Shown here piece by piece: positions 1 through 6,701 of a stretch of 28,287 nucleotides of DNA; position 1 is the stretch's first letter; each line of letters opens with the position of its first letter. The notes below the pieces were generated by a model. The model was not told the DNA's origin. It worked only from the letters and a program-made list of their open reading frames with translations, and did no database searches. The DNA is taken from the NCBI GenBank assembly GCA_016869415.1, contig VGEI01000006.1, positions 1 through 28,287 on the forward strand, in the 5' to 3' direction. A program made the translations under genes and the position numbers. This DNA is from Alphaproteobacteria bacterium. Lineage in GTDB: Bacteria > Pseudomonadota > Alphaproteobacteria > CACIAM-22H2.

Positions 1-400
1 CCCCCGGCCGCGACAAGCTGGATACAAGCTGATTTGCGACCGGATTCCCTGCGATCGCAAACACAATCGGTATGTTCGAGGTCGCTTGTTTCGCGGCAAC
101 GATATTTGTCGTTCCGTGGGTCACGATCACATCGACATTGAGACGCACCAGGTCCGCGATCAGGCCGGGCGAGCGCCCGAACTGTCCTTCCGCCCAGCGA
201 TATTCGATGACAACGGTGCGGCCCTCGACCCATCCGAGCTCATTCAGCCGTTGCACAAAGGCTGCAGTCCATTCCCGCTGCGCCGACTCGGTGTTCGCGC
301 CCAGGAACCCGATAGTGGGGAGCGGCGCGGACTCGGCCCGCCTGGCCAACGGCCAAACCACCGCACCGCTGAGCAGCGAAAGGAAACCGCGCCGCCTCAC
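1..400 (-). CDS. ABC_sub_bind family solute-binding protein (3' end cut by window edge)
   Basis: The gene reads leftward from a GTG at 400 and is still open at base 1, giving about 133 residues. It begins VRRRGFLSLLSGAVVWPLAR, an RRR-containing export signal resembling Tat leaders. It then shows the family pattern TIGFLG, LNELGWVEGRTVVIEYRWAEGQ, DVIVTHGTTNIVAAKQAT and IPIVFAIAGNPV, followed by the start of a SLSRPGG motif. These are hallmarks of the TrpX-like ABC_sub_bind family (Pfam PF04392), periplasmic ligand binders usually about 320 residues long. The GTG overlaps the TGA of the preceding gene (GTGA), so it is probably translationally coupled as third cistron of a tandem array. The ligand is unknown, and no permease or ATPase is visible inside the window, though they could lie to the left. 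Confidence 0.88.
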   Translation of the reverse strand, partial: MRRRGFLSLLSGAVVWPLARRAESAPLPTIGFLGANTESAQREWTAAFVQRLNELGWVEGRTVVIEYRWAEGQFGRSPGLIADLVRLNVDVIVTHGTTNIVAAKQATSNIPIVFAIAGNPVANQLVSSLSRPG

Positions 401-1359
401 TCGACGATCTCGTCGGCTGTTGCCAGCAGGCTGGGTGGAATGCTCAAGCCCAGGGCGGCGGCGGCCCTCTTATTGACGACGAGATCAAATACAGTGGGCT
501 GCTGCACCGGCAGATCCGCCGGTCGAGTGCCCTTCAGGATCTTGTCCACATAGTCGGCCGCGTCACGAAACATCTGCGCCTGGTTGCCGCTGTAGGAGAG
601 CAGGCCGCCAGCCAGGGCGAAGACCCTATTGGGCGATGCCGAGGGAATGCGGCGGACGACCGCGAACTCGGCCGGTATCGTCGCTCCCAGACTGGGCTGT
701 ATTACAGCGGCATCGAAGACGGCTGGCTCCGACGCAAACGCGGCCTCGAACCCGCCCGGTCCCTTATAGAACAGTGGCACCGCCGCCACACCAAGTGCTG
801 CCCCGGCCTGCTGGATTTGCTCGAGGAACGGTTTAGAAAACGGGTCGAGGCTGTTGCAGACTGCCGCCACGCGCTTCAGGGCCGGCAGCATCTCGCGCAG
901 GAACTGCACGCATTTCCCACTCGCCTCGGCGGTAGCGGTGGAAATCCCGGTGATGTTGCCGCCCGGTCGCGCCAGATTGGCGATCAAGCCGGTGCCGACA
1001 GGGTCGCCGGCGATCATCACGATCGGGATGGCCGAGGTGGCGGATTTCGCGGCCTCGGCGTTCGGCGTTTGCAGGGCGACGATAACGTCGACCTTCTCAC
1101 GAACAAGTTCCGCCGCAAGCAAGGGCGATCGCTCAACCCGCCCCTCGGATACGCGAATTTCGAGATTGAATGTTCGGCCCTCTACATAACCGAGCGCCAG
1201 CAGACGCTCGCGGAAATCCTTGAGGAACGGATCGAGAGTCGTTGTGGGACCGACCAGAACGCCAATGCGCGCGGGCGGGGTCTGAGCGCGCACGCGGACC
1301 GGCGAGGCGAGCGTGGCACCGACCGACGCTACGCCGCCGATGAACGACCGCCGTCTCAT
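397..1359 (-). CDS. ABC_sub_bind family solute-binding protein (second of three)
   Basis: A 320-residue protein, the normal full length for PF04392. It starts MRRRSFIGGVASVGATLASP, an RRRSF export signal that looks Tat-compatible, with probable cleavage after VRAQ near residue 26. Family motifs run in order: IGVLVG, LGYVEGRTFNLEIRVSEGR, VDVIVALQTPNAEAAKSAT, IPIVMIAGDPVGTGLIANLA followed by RPGGNITG, then a C-terminal PADLPVQQPTVFDLVVNKRA and AAALGLSIPPSLLATADEIVE. The ATG overlaps the TGA of the upstream gene (ATGA), and its own TGA overlaps the GTG of the next gene. The three proteins are clear paralogs, for example in the VEGR and LARPGGNITG blocks, so the array arose by tandem duplication. 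Ligand unknown. Confidence 0.92.
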   Translation of the reverse strand: MRRRSFIGGVASVGATLASPVRVRAQTPPARIGVLVGPTTTLDPFLKDFRERLLALGYVEGRTFNLEIRVSEGRVERSPLLAAELVREKVDVIVALQTPNAEAAKSATSAIPIVMIAGDPVGTGLIANLARPGGNITGISTATAEASGKCVQFLREMLPALKRVAAVCNSLDPFSKPFLEQIQQAGAALGVAAVPLFYKGPGGFEAAFASEPAVFDAAVIQPSLGATIPAEFAVVRRIPSASPNRVFALAGGLLSYSGNQAQMFRDAADYVDKILKGTRPADLPVQQPTVFDLVVNKRAAAALGLSIPPSLLATADEIVE

Positions 1360-2327
1360 TCAATCACCTCGTCGGCGCGAGCGAGCAGCTGTGGCGGCAC
1401 GCTGATGCCCAGCGCCTTCGCGGTCTTGAGATTGATCACCAGCTCGAATTTAGTGGCCTGCTCGGCGGGAATCTCCGCCGGCTTGCCACCCTGAAGAATC
1501 TTGATGACGAAATAGGTGCCGCGCCGGAACGAGTCGGTCGCATCGAACCCGTAGGACAAGAGGCCGCCGACTTCCGCGAAATACCGCGGGGCGGTCGCGG
1601 CCGGCAGGCGATGCTTCAGGACCAGTTCGGAGACCGCCTGGCCAGGCAGGCTGCCTTGCATAACCAGCGCCTGAGCACCGTCCCTGATTGCCGCGGCGAT
1701 CGCCGGCTCGAGTTCGTCGATGCCGCCGGCGGTCACCGTGACGATCTCGATGCCGGTATCACCGCCCGCGAGTTTGATTTTTTCCAGAAGCACCGGCATG
1801 AAGGGATCGCGGGTGTTGCCGAGGGCCGCCACCTTGCGGATTCCCGGGAACATCTCGGCGAAGATTTCCACGCATTTGCCGTGCGCTTCCGCCGCCAGCA
1901 GGGACACGCCGGTGATGTTGCCGCCCGGGCGCGCCAGGCTGGCGATGATCCCCGTCTCGACGGGGTTGGCGGCGATGGCGACGATGGGAATTTCGCGGGT
2001 CGCCTGCTGCGCGGCGCGCGCGCAGGGCGTGTAGAGCGCGACGAGGACGTCGACCTTCGCCGCCACAAGCTCGGCGGCGAGTTGCGGCAGCAGCTCGAGC
2101 CGGCCCTGGGCCGAGCGGATATCGAGCTGAAGGTTGCGTCCCTCGACGTAACCGGCCTTGGCCAGGCCATCGCGCAGTTCCCTGCCGAAAGCTTCCGCGT
2201 CGGCATTGCCCAGGATCAGCGCGCCTACCCGCCGCGTTCCCTGCGCCTGCGCGCCGGCAATGCGCGGCAACGAGGAGAGGCAGAGCCCGGCGATGAACAT
2301 ACGTTTGCTGAGTCTCGCATCGGACAT
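1356..2327 (-). CDS. ABC_sub_bind family solute-binding protein (first of three)
   Basis: A 323-residue periplasmic binder of PF04392. The frame is open further upstream to 2615, but the ATG at 2327 is chosen because AGGGGG sits about 8 bases before it and the protein then begins with a signal peptide, MSDARLSKRMFIAGLCLSSL, ending near AGAQAQ. Motifs present include AGYVEGRNLQLDIRSAQGR, VDVLVALYTPCARAAQQAT, IPIVAIAANPVETGIIASLA and RPGGNITGVS, with a C-terminal LGISVPPQLLARADEVIE. It is the first of three coupled paralogs. Its first 103 bases are overprinted in another frame by the tail of a truncated HicB gene, so the array seems to share a transcript with the toxin-antitoxin-like genes ahead of it. 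Ligand unknown. Confidence 0.9.
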   Translation of the reverse strand: MSDARLSKRMFIAGLCLSSLPRIAGAQAQGTRRVGALILGNADAEAFGRELRDGLAKAGYVEGRNLQLDIRSAQGRLELLPQLAAELVAAKVDVLVALYTPCARAAQQATREIPIVAIAANPVETGIIASLARPGGNITGVSLLAAEAHGKCVEIFAEMFPGIRKVAALGNTRDPFMPVLLEKIKLAGGDTGIEIVTVTAGGIDELEPAIAAAIRDGAQALVMQGSLPGQAVSELVLKHRLPAATAPRYFAEVGGLLSYGFDATDSFRRGTYFVIKILQGGKPAEIPAEQATKFELVINLKTAKALGISVPPQLLARADEVIE

Positions 2328-2503
2328 CGTACATTCCCCCTGACGGTCATTCCCTCGATATGCAGCTCCAGCGCCTCGGCCGCCATGTCGGCGGCCTCCT
2401 GCAGCGTGCTTCCCGCAGTGACGCAGCCCGGAAAATCGGGAAACGACACGCCGAAGTCGTTCTTCCTCTCCTTGTGGATCAGGGCGATGTAGGCACGCGC
2501 CAT
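2225..2503 (-). CDS. HicB-like antitoxin, C-terminally truncated
   Basis: A 92-codon frame from an ATG at 2503, with GGGACG 3 bases upstream and 8 bases after the XRE gene. Residues 1-51 are clearly HicB-like: MARAYIALIHKERKNDFGVS, then FPDFPGCVTAGSTLQEAADM and AAEALELHIEGM. In the family this N-terminal fold is followed by a conserved segment (usually a dG.xiPxPs type stretch) and often a DNA-binding tail. Here residues 52-92 (TVRGNVRCPMRDSANVC onward, ending RRRRERGG) match nothing in the family and overlie the leader of the following solute-binding gene out of frame. I infer that the 3' half was lost at a junction near 2350. No HicA toxin is present. It may be a remnant or a solo regulator fragment. 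Confidence 0.62.
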   Translation of the reverse strand: MARAYIALIHKERKNDFGVSFPDFPGCVTAGSTLQEAADMAAEALELHIEGMTVRGNVRCPMRDSANVCSSPGSASPRCRALPARRRRERGG

Positions 2504-2511
2504 CGGCGTCC

Positions 2512-2868
2512 CTATGCCCGCTTCCGGCGGGACCGTCCGGCGGGGTGGTACGAGGCAGCAGCCTCCGAGAATGACCGCAGCCGCGTCGGCTTCCTCCCGG
2601 GAAACTCGACCACAAGGTTGAGACGTCCGCCCAGCGCGCCGATGTAGTCCTGCAGCGTCGACAGGAGCAGATCGCTCTGCCGCTCGATACGCGAGACGAC
2701 CGGCTGGCTCACGCCCAGGGCGTCCGCCAGGCGCTCCTGCGACACCGAAGCGGCGCCGCGCAGCGCCGCCAGCGAATCCAACTCGGCGATGATCGCCCGG
2801 GCCTTCCTCTCGATGCTCCGCCGCCTTCCGGCCGGCAGTTCCTTCATCTTCTGGGTCAGTGTCTTCAT
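2512..2868 (-). CDS. XRE-family helix-turn-helix antitoxin/regulator
   Basis: A 118-residue protein with a Cro/C1-type helix-turn-helix at about residues 42-62: SQERLADALGVSQPVVSRIE. It is followed by TLQDYIGALGGRLNLVVEFP, typical of small antitoxins partnered with Gp49/RelE-like toxins. An N-terminal helix rich in Lys and Arg (residues 8-30) precedes the motif, and the C terminus is basic (RSRRKRA). The ATG at 2868 lies 18 bases after the toxin stop, so the toxin-first gene order matches HigBA-type modules. By family knowledge it should neutralise the toxin and repress the operon by binding the promoter palindrome at 3294-3311. That binding is inferred, not seen. Confidence 0.85.
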   Translation of the reverse strand: MKTLTQKMKELPAGRRRSIERKARAIIAELDSLAALRGAASVSQERLADALGVSQPVVSRIERQSDLLLSTLQDYIGALGGRLNLVVEFPGRKPTRLRSFSEAAASYHPAGRSRRKRA

Positions 2869-2886
2869 GGGTCATCCCGTTCCGCT

Positions 2887-3294
2887 TCACGGCCGGCGCT
2901 TCCGGCCCATCCTGTCTTTGCCCGATCCCGGCCGCTTCGCCAGCCCTTCCAGATGGCTGGCGCAACGCCGGTCCGCAATCCGTATCAGACCGGCGTAGAA
3001 ACGCCGCTGGTTCGCCCCCTTCTTGTCCCCGGCAACCAGCAGAACGGCCCTGCGTTCGGGATCGAAAACGAAGGCGAGCCGCCAGATACCGTTCTCCGCC
3101 CCGAAGCGCAGCTCCTTCATGTTCGGAAAGACGGAGCCCTTCAGGGTATCGACATACGAGCGGCCCATGACGGGTCCGCGCGCCGCAAGGGCCCGGACGT
3201 GGGCCAGCAGATCGTCCTGAACCGCCCTGTCTAGCGCGTCAAACTCCGGCTCGAACTCCGGGTGAAAGACGACAGCCCATGTCACTGGAGACAT
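2887..3294 (-). CDS. RelE/ParE superfamily toxin, Gp49-like (HigB type)
   Basis: A 135-residue protein with the pattern of phage-derived Gp49-like/HigB toxins (PF05973): WAVVFHPEFEPEFDALDRAV, then FPNMKELRFGAENGIWRLAF, VFDPERRAVLLVAGDKKG and RFYAGLIRIADRR. Members are ribosome-dependent mRNA interferases; catalysis usually relies on basic and aromatic residues in the last two strands, where this protein has R, K and Y. A basic tail (RPGSGKDRMGRKRRP) extends beyond the usual end. The ATG at 3294 abuts an 18-base palindrome with no clear ribosome-binding site, so translation could be leaderless, or it could start at the GTG three codons later. It is the first gene of a toxin-antitoxin unit with the XRE gene. 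Confidence 0.83.
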   Translation of the reverse strand: MSPVTWAVVFHPEFEPEFDALDRAVQDDLLAHVRALAARGPVMGRSYVDTLKGSVFPNMKELRFGAENGIWRLAFVFDPERRAVLLVAGDKKGANQRRFYAGLIRIADRRCASHLEGLAKRPGSGKDRMGRKRRP

Positions 3295-3311
3295 ATAGCA
3301 TATATGCTATA
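3294..3311. promoter_or_regulatory. 18-base perfect palindrome, probable operator/promoter of the toxin-antitoxin unit
   Basis: TATAGCATATATGCTATA reads identically on both strands and ends on the first base of the toxin ATG. It is an AT-rich island in very GC-rich DNA and contains TATA-like -10 elements. Its position directly before a toxin-antitoxin operon suggests the autorepressor site of the XRE antitoxin, overlapping the promoter. The palindrome is seen; the role is inferred. Confidence 0.65.
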
Positions 3312-3340
3312 GATTTCAAGGCCGGCGTTGTTGTTTTCGC

Positions 3341-3448
3341 TGGACCCCGGTCTGCGCCGGGGTGACGGCCTTATTCTCTGGACCCCGGATCATCGCCCGC
3401 TAAGCAACGACGCTGCGCGTCGCGCGAAGCGGGCTCGTCCGGGGTGAC
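3341..3448. repeat. Two copies of a TGGACCCCGG...CCGGGGTGACG hairpin repeat
   Basis: The first copy has ACCCCGG (3344-3350) pairing with CCGGGGT (3357-3363) across a 6-base loop. The second has ACCCCGGA (3382-3389) pairing with TCCGGGGT (3438-3445), and inside it a nested pair GCCCGCT (3395-3401) and AGCGGGC (3428-3434). Both copies begin TGGACCCCGG and end GGGGTGACG. Related copies occur at 22631-22765. They look like a dispersed REP-like intergenic repeat located after gene ends. No coding sequence is seen in this stretch. Confidence 0.75.
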
Positions 3449-3469
3449 GACGGCCTAAGCCGTCGTCAC
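3444..3469 (-). terminator. 11-bp hairpin over the stop codon of the iron-type binding protein
   Basis: GTGACGACGGC (3444-3454) pairs with GCCGTCGTCAC (3459-3469) around a 4-base loop. It includes the TGA of the gene at 3466-4503. No U-run follows on the minus strand, so it is a weak or Rho-assisted terminator, or a 3'-end stabiliser. Confidence 0.45.
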
Positions 3470-4503
3470 TTGGGCGCGTTCTTCACCTCGTTGTCCCAGC
3501 GGGAGAGCAGCCGGCGGCGCGTCTCCGACGAGCCGTACTTCGCGAAGTCGTAGTCGATGAACTTGATCTTGGAGAAATCCGGCGCCTCGGCCAGCGGTGC
3601 CACGCTCCTGTTCGCCGGCACCTGGTAGCTCGTCTTCGTGCTCGGCCCGACGCTCTGCGCCTCCCGGGTCAGCGCCCAGTCGTACCAGGCCTGCGCCTCC
3701 CTGGGATTGCGCGCCCCCTTGACCATCGACATCGAGCCGACCTCGTAGCCCGTGCCCTCGCAGGGGGCGACGATGACGATGGGCGCGCCCTGCAGCACGT
3801 AGGGCACCACGTCGTGCATGAAGTTGATGGCCATGGTGGTCTCGCCCAGGCTCAGCGCCTTGGCCGGGGCGGCGCCCGACCTGGTGTACTGGTTGACGTT
3901 GCGGTGCAGGGATTTCATGAAGTCGAAGCCCTTGTCCTCGCCCATCAGCTGCACGAGCGTGGCCAGCACGTTGTAGGCCGTGCCCGAGGCGTTGGGGTCG
4001 GAGGTCTGCACCTCGTCGCGCAGCTTCGGGTCGATCAGGTCGGCCCAGCATTTGGGGGCGGCGATCTTCTTCTCGGCGGTCAGCTTCGTGTTGTAGGAGA
4101 AGCCCATGGCGCCGGCGAAGACGCCGACCGCGCGCTTCCTCGACAGCTCCCACTGCTTCACCGCCCAGGGATGCAGCTCGCCCATGTTGGGCGAGGTGTA
4201 TTCCTGGGTCAGCCCCTCCTCCGCCGCCTGCATGTGCGGGTCCCCGGATCCGCCCCACCAGATATCGGCGCGCGGATTGCTCGCTTCGGCCTTCAAGGTG
4301 GCGTAGATCTCGCCCGAGCTCTTGCGCAGCATGGCGACCTTGATGCCGCTCTGCCGCTCGAAGGCCGCAGTCATGGTGCGGCACCAATCCTCGGTGTTGC
4401 CGCAGTAGAGGACGAGGTTGCCGCCAGTCTGGGCGATAGCCTGAGGGCCCGGCAGAAGCAGGGCGGCAAGCGCGCTGGCGGCGAGCAGCGTCGATCGGAT
4501 CAT
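3466..4503 (-). CDS. Extracellular solute-binding protein, COG1840 (AfuA/FbpA iron type)
   Basis: A 345-residue protein. ATG 4503 is chosen over the longer frame because AGGGGA precedes it and a clean signal peptide follows (MIRSTLLAASALAALLLPGP, cut after AIAQ). The mature part shows GGNLVLYCGNTEDWCRTMTA, SGIKVAMLRKSSGEIYATLK, ADIWWGGSGDPHMQAAEEGL, GFSYNTKL, CWADLIDPKLRDEVQ and INFMHDVVPYVLQGAPI. These blocks are typical of class II binders for ferric iron and related ligands such as 2-aminoethylphosphonate. I cannot assign iron ligands with certainty. It has no adjacent permease or ATPase gene, so it is an orphan binder or works with a transporter elsewhere. Confidence 0.86.
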   Translation of the reverse strand: MIRSTLLAASALAALLLPGPQAIAQTGGNLVLYCGNTEDWCRTMTAAFERQSGIKVAMLRKSSGEIYATLKAEASNPRADIWWGGSGDPHMQAAEEGLTQEYTSPNMGELHPWAVKQWELSRKRAVGVFAGAMGFSYNTKLTAEKKIAAPKCWADLIDPKLRDEVQTSDPNASGTAYNVLATLVQLMGEDKGFDFMKSLHRNVNQYTRSGAAPAKALSLGETTMAINFMHDVVPYVLQGAPIVIVAPCEGTGYEVGSMSMVKGARNPREAQAWYDWALTREAQSVGPSTKTSYQVPANRSVAPLAEAPDFSKIKFIDYDFAKYGSSETRRRLLSRWDNEVKNAPK

Positions 4504-4616
4504 GGCGTGTCCCCTGGCGTTAATTCTTTGGCTGAGGGAAAGATTGGACCGGAACCATTGCGGCGGCAAGAGAACACACCGCTGTCATCGCGGACCGGCG
4601 GGCGGAGAGGGCCATC

Positions 4617-6617
4617 TCAGTATCGCCCCACCCGCTTCAGCAGGTCCCCCGCCACACGCTGCAACACCGGCTCCCAGGCACGGTCTTCTCCCTGCCGGTA
4701 GAGCTTCGCCGCCCGGTACCAGGGAGAGTCATCGCGGCCGAGCATCCAGCGCCAGTCCGGAATCCGGGCGAGCACCAGCCAGGTCGGGATGCCGAGGGCG
4801 GCCGTCAGGTGCGGCACGCTGGTGCAGGTGCTGACCACCACGTCCATGCAGCTGGCCAGTGCTGCCGTCTCGGCAAAGTCGGTCAGAAGCCCGCCGAAGA
4901 AACGGACCTCGCCATGTCTCTGGAAATCGCCGATGTCACTGGCCTTGATCTCCTTCTGCAAACAGACCACGTCGAATGTCCCCGGCGGGATGGCCTCGAT
5001 GAAACGCCGGAACTCCATGCTGCGGTTGGCGTCATTCTCGAACTTCGACGTGCTGCTCCAGACGACGCCGATGCGCGGCTTGATCTGGGGACCCAGCCTC
5101 TCGCGCCAGGCCTCGACCTTATCCGCTTCGGGCTTGAGATAGGCATCGGGCGTGGGAATCGTGTCGAGCCGCGTCCCAAAGGCCAGCGGCAGGGAGAGCA
5201 ACGGGCAGTAGCAATCGAAAGCCGGCAGCCTCTCGCCCTTGTCGACTAGCTCGCTGACTCCCTCGAGCTCCCCGAGCAATCTCAGGAGCGGCCTGGGCAC
5301 AGCGAGCAGGACCCGCGCCCCGCGCCCGTGCACCAGCGGGGCGTAGCGGCAGAACTGGATGCTGTCGCCCAGCCCCTGCTCGGCCTGCAGCAGGATCGTC
5401 TTGCCGGCCAACGGCTCGATACCCAGCCAGAGAGGCTGGGCGAAACCGCGCTTGAACTTTCTCGTCTCCCCGGACTCCCAGCGCCACTCGTAGAGCGGCA
5501 GGCCGCGCTCGAAATCGCCCTGGAGCAGCAGGGCGAAAGCCTTGTTCCAGTGGCTGTCGGCGTGGCCCGGTTCGAGGGCGATGGCTCTGTCGTAGCTGGC
5601 GACTGCCTCGTCCAGACGCCCCAGATCCTTGAGCGCATTGCCCCGGTTGGTGTGGATGTCGGCATCGGGCCGCAGCGCCAGCGCCGTATCGAAGCTGGCC
5701 AGCGCCTCGTCCAGCCGCTTGAGCAGACGCAATGCGTTGCCGCGGTTGTTGTGGGCCTCGACGTAGCCGGGACGCAGCGCCAGTGCCCGGTCGTAGCTGG
5801 CCAGCGCCTCCTCCGGCCGCCCGAGCTCCCTGAGCGCGTTGCCGCGGTTGTACCAGGAAGTCGCGTCGTCTGGCCGGAGCGCCAGCGCCCGGTCGTAGCA
5901 GGTCAACGCCTCGTCCGGACGGCCGAGCTCACTCAGCGCCGCGCCGCGGTTGTTGTGCGTCTCGGGGCGGTCGGGGGCGAGCGCCAGCGCCCTATCGTAG
6001 CTGGAAAGCGCCTCCTCCGGGCGTTGAAGGTTCTTCAGCAGGATGCCATGGCTGTTCCAAGCCTCGGCGTCATCGGCGCGCAGCGACAGGGCGCGCTCAT
6101 AGCTGGTCAGCGCCTCGGCCGGCCGCTTCAGCAGGGTGAGCACGCGGCCGCGGTTCTTGTGCGCCTCGGCGAAGCCGGGATTGAGCGAGAGCGCACGGTC
6201 ATAGCCGGCCAACGCCTCGGCAAAGCGTTGCAGCCCTTGCAGTGTGACGCCGCGGTTGTTGTGCGCCTCGGCGTCGTCGGACCTTAGCGCCAGCGCCCGG
6301 TCGTAGCTGGAAAGTGCCTCGTCCAAGCGCCCGAGCGACTGCAGGGCGTTGCCGCGGTTGAAACAGGCCGCGGCGGAATGGGGATTGACGCGCAGCGCCT
6401 CGCCGATGAGCTGGACGCTCTTCTCCGCCTCGCCGCTCTGCAGCGCAATGACGCCGAGGAAATGCAGGCTGTCGAACTGCCGCGGCTGCTCCGCCAGAAT
6501 CCGCTCGTAGAGGGCGCGCGCCTCAGCCAGGCGACCCGACTGATGGAGTGCCACGGCCTGCTGAAGCAGGGAGCGGATCGCCTGAGACAACGGAGCGCGC
6601 GCCTTCGACTCGTTCAT
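4617..6617 (-). CDS. TPR-repeat protein with C-terminal glycosyltransferase (GT9-like) domain
   Basis: A 666-residue protein without a signal peptide. Residues about 15-385 are tetratricopeptide repeats. The conserved NRG/NKA register falls at residues 87, 121, 155, 189 (SHG), 223, 257, 291, 324 and 358, a strict 34-residue step except one of 33. The C-terminal part (about 390-660) has KTILLQAEQGLGDSIQFCRY, PRIGVVWSSTSKF and ASCMDVVVSTCTSVPHLTAA followed by LGIPTWLVL and PDWRWMLGRDDSPWY. This is the glycosyltransferase-B-like domain common in bacterial TPR proteins, related to ADP-heptose transferases. The expected role is protein or surface glycosylation; acceptor and donor are unknown. In the usual DTSVAHLAGALG motif this protein has CTSVPHLTAALG, so an Asp is replaced by Cys. 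Confidence 0.88.
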   Translation of the reverse strand: MNESKARAPLSQAIRSLLQQAVALHQSGRLAEARALYERILAEQPRQFDSLHFLGVIALQSGEAEKSVQLIGEALRVNPHSAAACFNRGNALQSLGRLDEALSSYDRALALRSDDAEAHNNRGVTLQGLQRFAEALAGYDRALSLNPGFAEAHKNRGRVLTLLKRPAEALTSYERALSLRADDAEAWNSHGILLKNLQRPEEALSSYDRALALAPDRPETHNNRGAALSELGRPDEALTCYDRALALRPDDATSWYNRGNALRELGRPEEALASYDRALALRPGYVEAHNNRGNALRLLKRLDEALASFDTALALRPDADIHTNRGNALKDLGRLDEAVASYDRAIALEPGHADSHWNKAFALLLQGDFERGLPLYEWRWESGETRKFKRGFAQPLWLGIEPLAGKTILLQAEQGLGDSIQFCRYAPLVHGRGARVLLAVPRPLLRLLGELEGVSELVDKGERLPAFDCYCPLLSLPLAFGTRLDTIPTPDAYLKPEADKVEAWRERLGPQIKPRIGVVWSSTSKFENDANRSMEFRRFIEAIPPGTFDVVCLQKEIKASDIGDFQRHGEVRFFGGLLTDFAETAALASCMDVVVSTCTSVPHLTAALGIPTWLVLARIPDWRWMLGRDDSPWYRAAKLYRQGEDRAWEPVLQRVAGDLLKRVGRY
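5547..6371 (-). repeat. 102-base tandem coding repeat inside the TPR gene
   Basis: Eight consecutive TPR units are also similar at DNA level, for example repeated forms of CGGTCGTAGCTGG and GCCGCGGTTG every 102 bases. One unit (between residues 291 and 324) is one codon short. Such DNA identity points to recent repeat expansion and possible copy-number variation. Confidence 0.75.
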
Positions 6618-6674
6618 CGGCCGCTGGAGCCGGGAGGCGCGGATGGTAGCAGATCGCGCGGAACAAAGGCGTGC

Positions 6675-6695
6675 CCTTGCCCGCGCGGGGCAAGG
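6675..6695 (-). terminator. 8-bp hairpin after the hydrolase gene
   Basis: CCTTGCCC (6675-6682) pairs with GGGCAAGG (6688-6695) around a 5-base loop, beginning 7 bases beyond the stop codon of the minus-strand hydrolase. There is no real U-tract (CGCCTTTG only), so it is a weak candidate. Confidence 0.3.
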
Positions 6696-6701
6696 CCCCG
6701 C

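Noticed and set aside
1611..2492. Long plus-strand frame of 293 codons opposite the first binding-protein gene
   Set aside because: It is antisense to a clear PF04392 gene, has Arg/Asp/Gly-rich low-complexity content typical of the complementary frame in GC-rich DNA, and shows no domain.
2225..2965. 246-codon minus frame as one long protein
   Set aside because: Its first 154 codons overlie the XRE gene in another frame and are not protein-like. Only the part from 2503 resembles HicB.
3341..3448. The direct/inverted repeats as a CRISPR array
   Set aside because: Only two copies with unequal inner segments, strong hairpin arms and no regular repeat-spacer period.
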